64,000 nucleotides of DNA from Mesorhizobium sp. Z1-4 (GCF_004000235.1 NZ_RCIO01000001.1:1360837-1424836); one strand, 5' to 3'; shown: positions 1 to 10,379, counted from the first letter of the stretch. The notes: generated by a model from the sequence alone, not told the origin. Translations and numbers: made by a program.

Positions 1-2243
1 CCGAGCGCGACGAGCCGCCAGATATCGATGTCGATTTCGAGCATGAACACCGCGACAAGGTGATTGCCTATATCTACGAAAAATACAGCGAGACACGGAC
101 CGCGCTCGGCGCTTCAGTCGTCACTTATCGAGGCCGTTCGGCGATGCGCGAAGTGGCAAAGGCGATGGGCCTTTCCGACGATGTGCAGTCGGCGCTTTCG
201 GGCTCGATATGGGGCTGGTCGACCTCAAAGCTCGGCGAGCGCGAGGCGCAGGCCGGTGGGCTTGTGCAGGGCGACCCAACGACAGAACGGGTCATGGCCC
301 GAGCCAATGAGATACTCGGTTTTCCGCGCCACCTTTCCCAGCATGTCGGCGGTTTCGTCATCACCAAGGACCGGCTCGACGAGATCGTGCCCATTGTCAA
401 AACCGCGATGGACAAACGCAAGATGGTGGAGTGGGACAAGGACGATCTGGACGCGGTGGGACTGATCAAGGTCGATGTGCTGGCGCTTGGCATGCTGTCC
501 TGCCTGAAGCGCGCCTTCACATTGCTTGAGGCGCATTATCGCGTACATGACGACTACGACCAGCCGCTGACGCTCGCGACCATCCCAAAGGAAGATCAAC
601 GCGTTTACGACATGATTTGCCGGGCGGACACGCTCGGCGTGTTCCAGATCGAATCGCGCGCGCAGATGTCGATGCTACCGCGGCTCAAACCGCGCTCGTT
701 CTACGATCTGGTCATCGAGGTGGCGATCGTGCGGCCCGGGCCGATCCAGGGCGATATGGTGCATCCCTATCTGCGCCGGCGCGAAGGCAAGGAGCCGGTG
801 GATTATCCAAGCCCGGAAATGAAGAAAATTCTGGAGCGGACGCTGGGCGTGCCGCTGTTTCAGGAGCAGGCGATGAAGATCGCCATAGATGCCGGCGGCT
901 TCACGCCGAGCGAAGCCGACCAGCTGCGCAGGGCAATGGCCACCTTCAGGCGCAACGGCACCATTCACAACTATCGCGAAAAGCTGATCAAGGGCATGGT
1001 GAGCAAGGGATACGATCCCGATTTCGCGGAACGCTGCTTCAAACAGATAGAGGGTTTCGGCGATTACGGCTTTCCCGAAAGCCACGCCGCATCCTTCGCG
1101 TTGCTGGTCTACGCCTCATGCTGGTTCAAGGCGTTTTATCCCGACGTGTTCTGCGCGGCGATCCTCAACTCGCAGCCGATGGGCTTTTATGCGCCGGCTC
1201 AGCTGGTGCGCGACGCGCGCGAGCATGGCGTCGAGGTGCGGCCGGTCGATGTCAATCATTCGAATTGGGACTCAACGCTGGAGGAGTCCAGCTTCGATCC
1301 GGCCGGAATCGAACCGCGTCATGCCGAAATGCGCGAAGTCATTCAGACGCGTCACGCGGTGCGGCTCGGGTTCCGGCGCATCAAGGGGCTGCGGCAAGAG
1401 AGTATCGACACATTCATCAAATGCCGCGGCGACGGCTATCGTTCCGTACGCGACGTCTGGCTTCGCTCTGGCCTCGATGTCGGCCAGATCCAGAAACTTG
1501 CCGAGGCGGATGCGTTCCGCTCGCTCGGCGTCGACCGGCGGGAGGCATTATGGGCGGTGCGGGCGCTCGACAAGGCGAAAGCGGCCGAACGTTTGCCGCT
1601 TTTCGAGCGGCCGAAGCTTGCATTGCGCGATCATGAGCCGGCGATGCAACTTCCCATCATGCCGCCCGGCGAGCATGTCATTCACGACTACCGTTCGTTG
1701 GGCCTGTCGCTGAAGGCCCATCCCGTTTCGTTTCTGCGCGAGCGGCTCGACAGTCATGGCATCACGCCCAATGCGGCGTTGCCGACCGTCAGGGACGGTC
1801 GGCGCGTTACTGTTGCGGGACTGGTGCTGGTGCGCCAGCGCCCGGGCAAGGGCAATGCGATTTTTCTGACGCTGGAGGATGAAGGCGGCATCGCCAATGT
1901 GATCATCTGGCACCGGAAGTTCGAGCGTTTCCGGCCGATCATCATGGGCGGGCGCTTCATCAAGGTCAGCGGCAAGCTACAGTCGGAATCGGGCGTCATC
2001 CACATCGTCGCCGACCACATGGAAAATATTTCCTCCTGGCTCGTGACGCTGTGTGAAGGCGCGCAAAACATCGCCGGCTGGGCGCGGGACGGAATTGCCG
2101 GCGGGTCCGGCCATCCGGATTCGCATGAGCGGCCACGCGATACGGAAAAACTCTACGCCGCAATGGCCAAAGCCGGCGAAGCGCCGGAAGAACTCTCACT
2201 TGAGGCCAACAAGGTAATGCCCAAAGGCCGCAATTTTCACTGA
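1..2243 (+). CDS. dnaE2: Error-prone DNA polymerase DnaE2 (ImuC), 5'-truncated by window edge
   Basis: Alpha-subunit-type C-family DNA polymerase used for SOS translesion synthesis with ImuA and ImuB. The reading frame is open to the window edge (first full codon at 3), so about 746 C-terminal residues of a roughly 1,100-residue protein are seen. The catalytic motif PDIDVDFE is encoded at 18-41 and the third active-site aspartate lies in [10 protein letters not shown] (Asp codon at 474). A tandem helix-hairpin-helix region follows, then a C-terminal OB-fold ([16 protein letters not shown], about 1806-2040). The short C-terminus without a tau-binding tail fits DnaE2 rather than replicative DnaE1. 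imuA and imuB would be expected upstream, outside the window. No LexA box can be seen because the promoter is not included. Confidence 0.93.
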   Translation, partial: ERDEPPDIDVDFEHEHRDKVIAYIYEKYSETRTALGASVVTYRGRSAMREVAKAMGLSDDVQSALSGSIWGWSTSKLGEREAQAGGLVQGDPTTERVMARANEILGFPRHLSQHVGGFVITKDRLDEIVPIVKTAMDKRKMVEWDKDDLDAVGLIKVDVLALGMLSCLKRAFTLLEAHYRVHDDYDQPLTLATIPKEDQRVYDMICRADTLGVFQIESRAQMSMLPRLKPRSFYDLVIEVAIVRPGPIQGDMVHPYLRRREGKEPVDYPSPEMKKILERTLGVPLFQEQAMKIAIDAGGFTPSEADQLRRAMATFRRNGTIHNYREKLIKGMVSKGYDPDFAERCFKQIEGFGDYGFPESHAASFALLVYASCWFKAFYPDVFCAAILNSQPMGFYAPAQLVRDAREHGVEVRPVDVNHSNWDSTLEESSFDPAGIEPRHAEMREVIQTRHAVRLGFRRIKGLRQESIDTFIKCRGDGYRSVRDVWLRSGLDVGQIQKLAEADAFRSLGVDRREALWAVRALDKAKAAERLPLFERPKLALRDHEPAMQLPIMPPGEHVIHDYRSLGLSLKAHPVSFLRERLDSHGITPNAALPTVRDGRRVTVAGLVLVRQRPGKGNAIFLTLEDEGGIANVIIWHRKFERFRPIIMGGRFIKVSGKLQSESGVIHIVADHMENISSWLVTLCEGAQNIAGWARDGIAGGSGHPDSHERPRDTEKLYAAMAKAGEAPEELSLEANKVMPKGRNFH

Positions 2244-2319
2244 TAGCGCGGCAAGTAATCGCAGTTGGTGCAACACTGCAGGTCGAAACCTCGGAGTGGG
2301 CCGATTACCGCGCCGCCAG

Positions 2320-3195
2320 CTAACGCCCCGCCTTCCCCAGCAGACGCTCGGCCTGCGCCAGATGCAGGCGCTCAACCATGCGCCCGCCGACCGCGACAAC
2401 GCCTTTGCCGGCATTTTCAGGCCGCGCGAATGCGGCAACCACTTCTTCGGCAGCTGCGATTTCACTCGCCGAGGGCATGAATGTGCGGTTGGCGACTTCG
2501 ATCTGGGAAGGGTGGATCAACGTCTTGCCGTCGAAACCCATATTGCGACCTTCCACGCACTCGTTTTCGAAAGCACCCGCATCGCGAAAATCGTTCATCA
2601 CGCCGTCGAGTGCATCGATGCCGGCCGCACGCGCTGCAGCCACCATCTGCAGAAGCCAGGGCACCAGATAGCGGCGGTCGGGTGTCGCCAGCACCCCGGT
2701 TTCCTTCACAAGATCGTTGGTCCCGGCAACAAGGCACGCAAGCCGGGCTGCCGGGTCGCGGCCGAGCTCTGCCGTTGCACTGAGATTGAAGAGCGCCTTC
2801 GGGGTCTCCACCATCGCCCACAATGCGAGCCCGGCCGGCGCGTCCATTTCGTCGAGTGCGGCATCGGCGTCCAAAACGTCGCGCGGACCGTCCACCTTGG
2901 GCAGAAGAATTGCATCGGGGCGCACGGCGCGGGCGGCCAGCAGGTCCTCAGTGCCCCATTCGCTTGCCAGCGCGTTGATACGGATCACAATGTCGCAGTT
3001 TTCAGGACGCCTTTCGCGCAGGAACCGCCGCATGGTCTCGCGGGCGTCATCTTTCGCCTCGGGCGCCACAGCGTCCTCCAGGTCGAGGATCACCGCATCG
3101 CAATCAAGGGTCGGAATTTTCGCCAGCGCCTTTTGGTTGTCGGCGGGAACGTAAAGCACCGAACGGCGCGGGCGGCTGAGTGCAAAACCGGTCAT
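2320..3195 (-). CDS. HpcH/HpaI aldolase/citrate lyase family protein (CitE-like CoA ester lyase)
   Basis: A 291-residue TIM-barrel lyase of the CitE/malyl-CoA lyase group. Visible family motifs are SVLYVPADN near the N-terminus, the metal and substrate region ILDLEDAVAPEAKDDAR, AILLPKVDGPRDV, the second metal-binding glutamate in WAMVETPKALFN, and GFDGKTLIHPSQIEVAN near residue 225. Such enzymes cleave or form (S)-malyl-CoA, beta-methylmalyl-CoA or citramalyl-CoA, or act as malyl-CoA thioesterases. The substrate cannot be assigned from sequence alone. The gene is monocistronic-looking, convergent with dnaE2, and 103 nt separate it from the efflux gene transcribed toward it on the same strand. 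Confidence 0.85.
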   Translation of the reverse strand: MTGFALSRPRRSVLYVPADNQKALAKIPTLDCDAVILDLEDAVAPEAKDDARETMRRFLRERRPENCDIVIRINALASEWGTEDLLAARAVRPDAILLPKVDGPRDVLDADAALDEMDAPAGLALWAMVETPKALFNLSATAELGRDPAARLACLVAGTNDLVKETGVLATPDRRYLVPWLLQMVAAARAAGIDALDGVMNDFRDAGAFENECVEGRNMGFDGKTLIHPSQIEVANRTFMPSASEIAAAEEVVAAFARPENAGKGVVAVGGRMVERLHLAQAERLLGKAGR

Positions 3196-3298
3196 AAGGC
3201 TTCATGCCGCCACAACATGACCGGCGCAAGTGCCCGCGCCGGTCCGCATGCGCAGGACCGCGCCTGGGTCCATTGCCGCCGGCCGGGCCGCACCCGCC

Positions 3299-4843
3299 TC
3301 AATCTGCAACCGCGCCCTGCAGGACTTCGTGTGAGCCGCCATGCCGGCCACGGCCCAGCCAGGCAGCGCACATGACAGCCGCAATCAATGTGACCAGGAC
3401 ACAAACCCATGCCGCAGCATGGAAGGATTGCGCAAAAGCCGCCTTTGCAACATCGCCAAGTTGGGTTTGCGCCGGTTCCGGCAGTTCCTTCGCGTAAGCC
3501 AGGGCTGCGGCGGCGGTATCGCCGGCGGCTATCAACATGCCGGATGGCAGCTCGCTGCCCTGCATCCAGCCATGATAAACGGCCGTTGCTACCGAGCCGA
3601 GCACTGCAATTCCCAACGCCCCGCCGAATTCGCTCGAGGTTTCGGACAAACCCGAAGCTGTGCCCGCCTTCGAGGGCGGTGCAATGCTCAAAATCACATC
3701 GGTGGTGAGCGTGAAGACCGGGGCCAGACCGAGCGACAGCAAGCTTGAGGCTGCAACGAGCACAGGCAACGACACCTGCGCGACGAGACCGGTTAGCGCA
3801 AGAAACGAGAGCGTGGCGACCAGCAATCCGGCTGCCATGACATGAGCCGGTTTCAATCTCTCCGCCAGCATCGGCGTTACAGTGGAGCCAACAATAAAGG
3901 CCGCAGCAGAAGGCACGGACCAGAGGCCGGCAGCCAACGGGCTCAAACCCAGTACAAGCTGCAGATACTGGGCGATGAGAAGGAATGACCCGAATGCGGC
4001 GAAGAAGCCAAAGACGTTGACCGAAAGCGCTGCGCCGAAGGCAGGTTGCCTGAACAGCGTCAGGTCAACGAGCGGGTCGGCGAGACGCTTCTGGCGTATC
4101 ACGAAGACGACCGCGAGCACGATACCGGCGGCGACCGCCACCAGCGCCTCGGCGCTCATGCCGCTCTCGGCGACTTTCTTGAACCCAAAAATGGCAAGCA
4201 GCACCGCGGCGACCGAGAGCGCGGCACTTGCGATATCGAGGCGGCCGGCATTGTCGTCGCGGAATTCCGGCAGCAGGATCGGCCCGAGAACCAGCAGCAT
4301 CACCATTACCGGTACCGCAATCAGAAAGACCGAACCCCACCAGAACCAGGTGAGCAGCACACCGCCGACAACCGGTCCGATCGCGGCGCCGGCCGAAAAG
4401 CTGGCAATCCAAACGCCGATCGCCACGCGGCGCTGCTTTTCGTCGTGGAACATGTTGCTGATCAAAGACAGCGTTGACGGCGCCAGCGTGGCAGCAGCAA
4501 GGCCAAGCAACGCGCGGGCGAGAATCAGCAATTCGGCAGTTGGCGCAAATGCGGCGAGGATCGAGGCAAGGCCAAAGGCGACGGCTCCGATCATCAGCAG
4601 GCGCCTGCGGCCGATCCGGTCCCCAAGCGTTCCCATCGTGACGAGGGCGCCGGCGACCATAAAGCCGTAAATGTCAACGATCCAAAGCAGTTGCAGGCCG
4701 GTCGGGTTCAGTTGCGATGCTATATGCGGGATCGCCAGGTTAAGCACCGTGAGATCCATCGAATACAGCATGCAAGGCAAGGCAATGACCGCGAGGCCGG
4801 CCCATTCGCGCCGGGTTGCCTTGCGGGATGTGACGTCAATCAT
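3299..4843 (-). CDS. MFS transporter, DHA2 (EmrB/QacA-like) drug efflux family
   Basis: A 514-residue inner-membrane protein with about 14 hydrophobic segments, as in the drug:H+ antiporter-2 family (SmvA/QacA type). The motif D-(L/V)-T-V-(L/V)-N appears as YSMDLTVLNLAIPHI in helix 1, and the loop-2 signature as GTLGDRIGRRRLLMIGA. I chose the ATG at 4843 because GGAGAC lies just upstream on the minus strand. The open frame continues 18 codons further but without a ribosome site. Expected role is proton-driven export of cationic or lipophilic toxic compounds; the substrate is unknown. No regulator gene is adjacent. The gene is divergent from the small Glyoxalase-like gene at 5167. Confidence 0.85.
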   Translation of the reverse strand: MIDVTSRKATRREWAGLAVIALPCMLYSMDLTVLNLAIPHIASQLNPTGLQLLWIVDIYGFMVAGALVTMGTLGDRIGRRRLLMIGAVAFGLASILAAFAPTAELLILARALLGLAAATLAPSTLSLISNMFHDEKQRRVAIGVWIASFSAGAAIGPVVGGVLLTWFWWGSVFLIAVPVMVMLLVLGPILLPEFRDDNAGRLDIASAALSVAAVLLAIFGFKKVAESGMSAEALVAVAAGIVLAVVFVIRQKRLADPLVDLTLFRQPAFGAALSVNVFGFFAAFGSFLLIAQYLQLVLGLSPLAAGLWSVPSAAAFIVGSTVTPMLAERLKPAHVMAAGLLVATLSFLALTGLVAQVSLPVLVAASSLLSLGLAPVFTLTTDVILSIAPPSKAGTASGLSETSSEFGGALGIAVLGSVATAVYHGWMQGSELPSGMLIAAGDTAAAALAYAKELPEPAQTQLGDVAKAAFAQSFHAAAWVCVLVTLIAAVMCAAWLGRGRHGGSHEVLQGAVAD

Positions 4844-4988
4844 GGAAGTCTCCAAACGAACTTTTTCGTGTCCTATAGCCGGGGCCCCTGCCAGCATTCT
4901 GTCAGTAGGGATGGCAACAGCCAGGTAACACTTTCCTGGCCAAGGACGTTTGGGTCACGCGGCTCCCGACACGCCGCGCCGCCCAAAC

Positions 4989-5017
4989 TTGACGCGCGCC
5001 CGCCCCGTTCCTATCTG
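4989..5017 (+). promoter_or_regulatory. Predicted sigma-70 promoter for the gene at 5167
   Basis: TTGACG (4989-4994) and TATCTG (5012-5017) are separated by exactly 17 nt. Transcription would start near 5024, giving a leader of roughly 140 nt before the start codon at 5167. This lies in the 323-nt non-coding stretch 4844-5166 between two divergent genes. Apart from this promoter I see no convincing gene there; the open frames in it lack ribosome sites and family resemblance. Confidence 0.5.
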
Positions 5018-5166
5018 TCGGCCTTCGGTTTGGAAGGCACCAGCCGCCCGCTGGCCCCAAAGCCCCGGTGAAGCCTTCTCTGACATGCGTTTTCTCTGTC
5101 TCGCGACGGACGAAACGGCAATGCGGGCACCCGTTCATAATGTCCTTCGCAGTGAAGAGCGAAACG

Positions 5167-5601
5167 ATGTCTGTTCAGATACAGGACGACTACAAGTCGC
5201 AGGCCAAGAGGCTGCGTGCGGCACTCGCGGATGACGGCCACACCGTCAGCCACTCGCGGGCACTGGAGCTTGTCGCACGGCTGCATGGCGCGCGCGACTG
5301 GAACACGCTGTCTGCCACCCCGGCTGCCACGGGAAGGGTTTCCGCACCTTTCATGGTGGGCGAGCGCGTGACCGGCACATTTAACGACAGTCCGGCGCAG
5401 GGCCGCGTGATCGGGGTTTCGGAAACGATCAAACCGGATCTGTGGCGTGTCACCGTGGCATTCGACCCGCCGGTCGATGTCGTGACGTCGAAGCTGTTTT
5501 CGAACGAGCGCCGGCGCATTCAGATGATCGTCGGGGCGGATGGCCGCTCGCGACGGCTGACCGGCAGCGAAACCGGCGTGATGGCGCTAAAACGCGCCTG
5601 A
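5167..5601 (+). CDS. Small protein with glyoxalase-superfamily-type N-terminal helical domain
   Basis: A 144-residue soluble protein. The N-terminal half (residues 3-50, containing DDYKSQAKRLRAAL and HGARDWNTLSA) resembles the short helical domain called glyoxalase superfamily protein in alphaproteobacterial annotations. The C-terminal half is a beta-rich SH3-like segment (VGERVTGTFNDSPAQGRVIGV) that could bind nucleic acid or protein. No catalytic residues can be named. The ATG at 5167 is preferred because AGTGAAGAG precedes it; in-frame ATGs at 5140 and 5068 lack a good site. It has its own promoter and terminator, so it looks like a single-gene unit. Function unknown. Confidence 0.65.
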   Translation: MSVQIQDDYKSQAKRLRAALADDGHTVSHSRALELVARLHGARDWNTLSATPAATGRVSAPFMVGERVTGTFNDSPAQGRVIGVSETIKPDLWRVTVAFDPPVDVVTSKLFSNERRRIQMIVGADGRSRRLTGSETGVMALKRA

Positions 5602-5622
5602 TGCCATGAGCTATCGTGGCCG

Positions 5623-5651
5623 AAGGGGCGATCTTTGCGGATCGCCCCTTT
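5623..5651 (+). terminator. Intrinsic terminator after the gene at 5167-5601
   Basis: An 11-bp perfect stem (AAGGGGCGATC at 5623-5633 with GATCGCCCCTT at 5640-5650) encloses a six-base loop and ends in TTT. The stem is very stable. The T-tract is short, so termination may be partial. It also separates this gene from leuD. Confidence 0.7.
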
Positions 5652-5709
5652 GCCTCGCCGCCCGGGCTAGTATAAAGCCGGGTCACGCAACACCGAGCGA
5701 GCATTCGAA

Positions 5710-6315
5710 ATGGACAAGTTCACCACGCTGACCGGCGTCGCCGCGCCGCTTCCGATCGTCAATGTCGACACCGACATGATCATTCCCAAGGACTATCTGA
5801 AGACGATCAAGCGCACCGGGCTTGCCGCCGGTCTGTTCGCTGAGATGCGGCTCAACGAGGACGGATCGGAAAACCCGGATTTTGTGCTTAACAAACCGGC
5901 TTACCGCAACGCGCAGATCCTGGTCGCGGGCGACAATTTCGGCTGTGGCTCGAGCCGCGAACATGCGCCCTGGGCGCTGCTCGATTTCGGTATCCGTTGC
6001 GTGATCTCGACCAGTTTTGCCGACATCTTCTACAATAACTGCTTCAAGAACGGCATCCTGCCGATCGTTGTCAGCCCCGAGGACCTCGACAAGCTGATGG
6101 ACGATGCGGGGCGCGGCGCCAATGCGACGCTGACAGTCGATCTGGAGGCCATGGAAATCCGCGGGCCCGATGGCGGCGTGATCAAGTTCGATCTCGACGA
6201 ATTCAAGCGCCACTGCCTGTTGAACGGCATCGACGACATCGGCCTGACCATGGAAAAGGCGCCGGCCATCGACGCCTTCGAGAAGCAACTGGCCGAAAGC
6301 CGCCCCTGGGCCTGA
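5710..6315 (+). CDS. leuD: 3-isopropylmalate dehydratase small subunit
   Basis: Swivel domain of isopropylmalate isomerase. With LeuC it converts 2-isopropylmalate to 3-isopropylmalate in leucine synthesis. The 201-residue length is typical for proteobacterial LeuD. The diagnostic [21 protein letters not shown] (split motif around residues 77-97) and the [18 protein letters not shown] segment are intact. A TATAAA at 5671-5676, with TTTGCC 16 nt upstream, could be its promoter. leuC is not in the window. leuD is followed by a RidA gene and then leuB, all on the plus strand with gaps below 100 nt, suggesting co-transcription. Confidence 0.96.
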   Translation: MDKFTTLTGVAAPLPIVNVDTDMIIPKDYLKTIKRTGLAAGLFAEMRLNEDGSENPDFVLNKPAYRNAQILVAGDNFGCGSSREHAPWALLDFGIRCVISTSFADIFYNNCFKNGILPIVVSPEDLDKLMDDAGRGANATLTVDLEAMEIRGPDGGVIKFDLDEFKRHCLLNGIDDIGLTMEKAPAIDAFEKQLAESRPWA

Positions 6316-6404
6316 CCGCCTGCGGCAAGCAACCATTCGCGCTGGCCCTGCCATGAAAGACCAGGCGTATCGTATACCTGCCGTTCGTTCAGCAGGAGGA
6401 ATTG

Positions 6405-6791
6405 ATGCGCAAGCTGATTTCGACCGGCTCGCCTTTCGAAAAGACCGCAGGCTATAGCCGCGCTGTGGCCGACGGCGACTGGTGTTTCGTTTCAGGCACG
6501 ACCGGCTATGACTATGCGTCCATGGCGATGCCGGACGCGGTGGAAGACCAGACCCGCAATGCACTCGCCACCATCGCCGACGCGCTCGAACAGGCCGGGT
6601 TCGAGATGGCCGATGTAGTGCGCACGCATTATTACGTGACCGACCGTTCTTATGTTCAGCGCGTGTTTCCGATCCTCGGCGAAGCATTTGGCGACATCCG
6701 CCCTGCGGCCACGATGATCGTTTGCGAGCTCAACGAACCCGAGATGAAAATCGAGATTGAGGTCACGGCTTTGAGGCGCGAGCGCGGCTGA
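6405..6791 (+). CDS. RidA family protein (YjgF/YER057c/UK114), likely enamine/imine deaminase
   Basis: A 128-residue RidA-like protein. Family features are FVSGTTGYDY, the conserved alternation DVVRTHYYVTDRSY, and the C-terminal IEIEVTALRR strand. RidA proteins hydrolyse reactive enamines such as 2-aminoacrylate released by PLP enzymes. The usual arginine in R-P-A is present (DIRPAATMIVCEL), consistent with an active deaminase. ATG at 6405 is chosen because AGGAGG lies five to six bases upstream; a TTG one codon earlier is possible. Its placement between leuD and leuB suggests it protects branched-chain amino acid enzymes, an inference from context only. Confidence 0.88.
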   Translation: MRKLISTGSPFEKTAGYSRAVADGDWCFVSGTTGYDYASMAMPDAVEDQTRNALATIADALEQAGFEMADVVRTHYYVTDRSYVQRVFPILGEAFGDIRPAATMIVCELNEPEMKIEIEVTALRRERG

Positions 6792-6868
6792 ACCGCCTGC
6801 TTGCGCTTGCCTTTGTGCCCGGCGCCCACTAGCAAGGCGCCGGTTCACGAAATCCGAAAGGCAATTCC

Positions 6869-7981
6869 ATGGCATCGCGCAAACTCCTCCTCCTTCCCGG
6901 CGACGGCATCGGCCCAGAGGCCATGGGCGAAGTGTGCAAGCTGATCGCGCTGATGAACGAAAAGATGAGCGCCGGCTTCGAGGTCGAGGAAGGGCTTGTC
7001 GGCGGCGCTGCCTATGACGCACATGGCGCGGCGATCTCGGAAGACGATATGGCGAAGGCGATGGCTGCCGACGCGGTGCTTTTCGGTGCCGTGGGCGGGC
7101 CCAAATGGGATGGCGTTCCCTACGATGTCCGCCCCGAAGCCGGCTTGCTTCGCCTGCGTAAGGACATGGAGCTTTTCGCCAATCTGCGCCCGGCGATCTG
7201 TTACCCGGCCCTGGCGGCGTCCTCCTCGCTGAAGCAGGACGTGGTGGAAGGTCTCGACATCCTGATCGTGCGCGAGCTCACCGGCGGCGTCTATTTCGGC
7301 GAGCCGAAGGAGATCACCGATCTCGGCAACGGCCAGAAGCGCGCCGTCGATACGCAGGTCTACGACACCTACGAGATCGAGCGTATTTCGGGCGTGGCCT
7401 TCGAACTTGCGCGCACCAGGCGCAACGAAGTCTGCTCGATGGAAAAGCACAATGTGATGAAGTCGGGCGTGCTTTGGAAGGAGGTCGTGGAGGCGACCCA
7501 CAAGGCGCGCTACTCCGACGTCAAGCTCAGCCATATGCTGGCAGATGCCGGCGGCATGCAGCTTGTGCGCTGGCCTAAGCAGTTTGACGTGATCGTGACC
7601 GACAATCTGTTCGGCGACATGCTGTCGGACGTCGCGGCGATGCTGACCGGATCGCTGGGCATGCTGCCGTCGGCCTCGCTGGGCGCGCCGGACGAAAAGA
7701 CCGGAAGCCGCAAGGCGCTTTACGAGCCGGTGCACGGTTCAGCGCCCGATATCGCCGGCAAGGGCATAGCCAATCCGATCGCCATGATCGCCTCTTTCGC
7801 CATGTGCCTGCGCTACTCGTTCAACATGGTGGCCGAGGCGGACCGGCTGGAAGCAGCGATTGCTGAGGTTCTCGACCAGGGCCTGCGCACCGGCGACCTG
7901 ATGTCGGACGGCATGACGCAGGTCGACACTGCCGGCATGGGCGACGCGATTGCGGCGAAGTTCCTCGAACTCGGGGCCTGA
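6869..7981 (+). CDS. leuB: 3-isopropylmalate dehydrogenase
   Basis: NAD-dependent oxidative decarboxylase of leucine biosynthesis, converting 3-isopropylmalate to 2-oxoisocaproate. The 370-residue length is usual. Visible motifs include [12 protein letters not shown] at the N-terminus, the substrate-binding [29 protein letters not shown], and the metal/NAD region [17 protein letters not shown]. It ends the leuD-ridA-leuB group. Downstream 7982-8079 contains two GC-rich inverted repeats (GCAGCG...CGCTGC and GGGCGAG...CTCGCCC) without T-tracts, so I do not call a terminator there. Confidence 0.97.
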   Translation: MASRKLLLLPGDGIGPEAMGEVCKLIALMNEKMSAGFEVEEGLVGGAAYDAHGAAISEDDMAKAMAADAVLFGAVGGPKWDGVPYDVRPEAGLLRLRKDMELFANLRPAICYPALAASSSLKQDVVEGLDILIVRELTGGVYFGEPKEITDLGNGQKRAVDTQVYDTYEIERISGVAFELARTRRNEVCSMEKHNVMKSGVLWKEVVEATHKARYSDVKLSHMLADAGGMQLVRWPKQFDVIVTDNLFGDMLSDVAAMLTGSLGMLPSASLGAPDEKTGSRKALYEPVHGSAPDIAGKGIANPIAMIASFAMCLRYSFNMVAEADRLEAAIAEVLDQGLRTGDLMSDGMTQVDTAGMGDAIAAKFLELGA

Positions 7982-8079
7982 CGAACGGCGCCCGCAGCGC
8001 ATGGATTGACGCTGCGCCCGGCTTGGGCGAGTTTCGGCCAAGCCATTCTCGCCCGGCAACCCGCTGAACGGACCGCATA

Positions 8080-8844
8080 ATGATCGAGTTTCTCGCGCCG
8101 CACTTCGTCTGGCTGAACGATCCGACCGCCTGGGTCGCATTGTTCACCCTCGTTGTTCTCGAGGTCGTGCTCGGCATAGACAATCTGATCTTCATCTCGA
8201 TCCTGACCAACAAGCTGCCCGTGGAACATCAGGCGCGGGCGCGGCGGCTCGGCATCGGGGCGGCGCTTGTCATGCGGCTCGTGCTTCTGGCCACGATTTC
8301 CTTCATTGTTCAGCTGACGGACCCGCTCTTCGAGCTCTTCGGACACGGTTTCTCCTGGCGCGACCTGATCCTCGTTGCGGGTGGCCTCTTCCTGGTCTGG
8401 AAAGCGACCAAGGAAATTCACCACACGGTCGATCCCGAAGACGACAAGGACACGATGGTCGGCAGGGCCGTACAGATGACGGTGGGTGCAGCGATCTTCC
8501 AGATATTGCTGCTCGATCTGGTGTTCTCGATCGATTCGATCATCACCGCTGTCGGCATGACCGACGAAATCGCGATCATGTATATCGCGGTTATCTGCGC
8601 GGTGACGGTAATGCTGCTTGCCGCGGAGCCATTGTCGAAATTCATCGCCAAGAACCCGACCGTCGTGATGCTTGCGCTCGGCTTCCTCCTGATGATCGGC
8701 ATGACGCTGATCGCCGACGGGTTCGGCTTCCATGTGCCGAAAGGCTACATCTACGCCGCGATGGGCTTTTCCGCCCTGGTGGAAGGGCTCAACATGCTGG
8801 CAAGGCGTGCCCGCAAGCGCGAGAAGGAAGGCGCCGGGCATTAG
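8080..8844 (+). CDS. TerC family integral membrane protein
   Basis: A 254-residue polytopic protein with about seven helices. TerC hallmarks are two acidic intramembrane motifs, [15 protein letters not shown] near residue 28 and [20 protein letters not shown] near residue 145. Characterised relatives (TerC, Alx, MeeF/MeeY) export Mn2+ or help load metals onto exported proteins; which applies here is unknown. The first ATG is used. I looked for a yybP-ykoY manganese riboswitch in 7982-8079 and did not find one. Confidence 0.88.
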   Translation: MIEFLAPHFVWLNDPTAWVALFTLVVLEVVLGIDNLIFISILTNKLPVEHQARARRLGIGAALVMRLVLLATISFIVQLTDPLFELFGHGFSWRDLILVAGGLFLVWKATKEIHHTVDPEDDKDTMVGRAVQMTVGAAIFQILLLDLVFSIDSIITAVGMTDEIAIMYIAVICAVTVMLLAAEPLSKFIAKNPTVVMLALGFLLMIGMTLIADGFGFHVPKGYIYAAMGFSALVEGLNMLARRARKREKEGAGH

Positions 8845-8945
8845 CATGCACGGCAAGGGCGTAGGCTTGGAAGCCCGCAACAGCGATTAATCCCTTTGAA
8901 ACTCCTGCGTGCGAGGGTTGTCCGGTAACCCGTACAGGTGCGCCT

Positions 8946-10370
8946 ATGCAGACGGTTTCGCTCCCATTGCCGCAAGCATCATCGGTTTTTCGCGCGCGCC
9001 TCACTGCCACCGCGGTGGTCGGGTTGGCTGTTCTTGCCGCTTCGCTTTTCGGCATATTGACGCGCCCGGTGGGCTTTCTGGCCGCCTTCTGGCCGGCCAA
9101 TGCCATTCTTCTCGGGCTCATGGTCCGAAACAAGGACTATGCCAGCCTCCCAACCTGGCTCGCTGCGTTCTTCGCCTATCTCGTTGCCGATTTGGCGACG
9201 GGCAGCGAACTGGCGATCACCTTGTGGCTGACATCTGCCAATATGGTCGGCGTAATTACCGGATATCTGCTCTTTCGGCTGTTGGGCGACGATGACAGGG
9301 CTCTCCGCAGGCCGTTGTCGGTGTTGTACCTGTTCGCGATAAGCGCGGCTGCGGCGCTTGCTGCTGCGTTGACGGGCGGCGGCGCGGCAGAGGTGCTGTT
9401 CGGACGAGACTTCATATCCGGGCTGGAGTTCTGGTTTGTCACCGAGCTTGTAAACAGTCTCGTGATCTTGCCAGTCATTCTCGCGTTTCCAGGCTTCGTC
9501 CGGTTCAGGCTCACCGATCGCCGTGGCCTCGGCCGCGACGAAGTGGCACGACTACTTCCAGCGGCCGTGCTTTTCTGTTCGGCCGCGGCCAGCGTGGTTA
9601 TTGGCGGACCTGGAGCCATTGCGTTTCCGGTTCCGGCCCTCATCTGGTGCGCCCTCAGCTATACGGTGTTCACGACATCGACACTGACACTGGTGCTGTG
9701 CGCCTGGATGCTCGTCGCGGCCTCAACCGGCCTGCTTGCGGGCCCCATTCCACCAGACGCGCTGGGCTCAACGAGCTCCGTCCGCCTGGGTATTGCGCTG
9801 ATCGCCCTCGGGCCGCTCTCCGTAGCAAGTATCAATGCTGCGCGCGAAGAGCTGCTGCGCAAACTGACACATAGCGCGAACCACGACATGCTGACCGGTA
9901 CTTTGTCGCGCCGCGCGTTCATGGATCAGGGCCATGTGATAGTCGGAAAGCAGGCAGGCCAAGGCGTTCCGACCTCACTATTGATGGTCGATGTCGACTA
10001 TTTCAAGAGCGTGAACGATCACTATGGACATGCTGCCGGCGACCGCATCTTGACCGAATTCGCTCGCCTCTCAAGCCTGGCGGTGAGAAAAAACGATCTG
10101 TTCGGCCGCGTTGGGGGCGAGGAGTTTGCCGTGCTGCTGCCGGGAACCGGCCTCGAGGAGGCAACTGCAATCGCCGAGCGCATAAGAGGCATTGTGGAGA
10201 ACTCAGAGATCGCCATTTCGGACGTCAAGTCCATCGGCATCTCGGTCAGTATCGGGGTCGCTGCCACAGATGGCATGGCCGATGCCTGCCTCGACGGGCT
10301 GATGGCTGCATCCGACGCGGCGCTTTACCGCGCAAAATCAAAGGGCCGCAACCTGGTGCAAGCCGCCTGA
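8946..10370 (+). CDS. MASE1-GGDEF diguanylate cyclase
   Basis: A 474-residue membrane protein. Residues 15-300 carry eight or so hydrophobic segments of the MASE1 sensory type, with FLAAFWPANAILLGL characteristic of this domain. A GGDEF domain follows from about residue 315: NHDMLTGTLSRRAF, the metal and substrate region MVDVDYFKSVNDHYGHAAGD, and an intact active-site signature RVGGEEFAVLLPG. It should make cyclic di-GMP from GTP in response to an unknown signal. No RxxD inhibitory site is evident upstream of GGEEF and there is no EAL domain. No neighbours hint at the target process. Confidence 0.9.
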   Translation: MQTVSLPLPQASSVFRARLTATAVVGLAVLAASLFGILTRPVGFLAAFWPANAILLGLMVRNKDYASLPTWLAAFFAYLVADLATGSELAITLWLTSANMVGVITGYLLFRLLGDDDRALRRPLSVLYLFAISAAAALAAALTGGGAAEVLFGRDFISGLEFWFVTELVNSLVILPVILAFPGFVRFRLTDRRGLGRDEVARLLPAAVLFCSAAASVVIGGPGAIAFPVPALIWCALSYTVFTTSTLTLVLCAWMLVAASTGLLAGPIPPDALGSTSSVRLGIALIALGPLSVASINAAREELLRKLTHSANHDMLTGTLSRRAFMDQGHVIVGKQAGQGVPTSLLMVDVDYFKSVNDHYGHAAGDRILTEFARLSSLAVRKNDLFGRVGGEEFAVLLPGTGLEEATAIAERIRGIVENSEIAISDVKSIGISVSIGVAATDGMADACLDGLMAASDAALYRAKSKGRNLVQAA

Positions 10371-10379
10371 CGCAGCCAG

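Noticed and set aside
7982..8079. Manganese (yybP-ykoY) riboswitch upstream of terC
   Set aside because: The region has GC-rich inverted repeats but none of the conserved loop sequences of that riboswitch.
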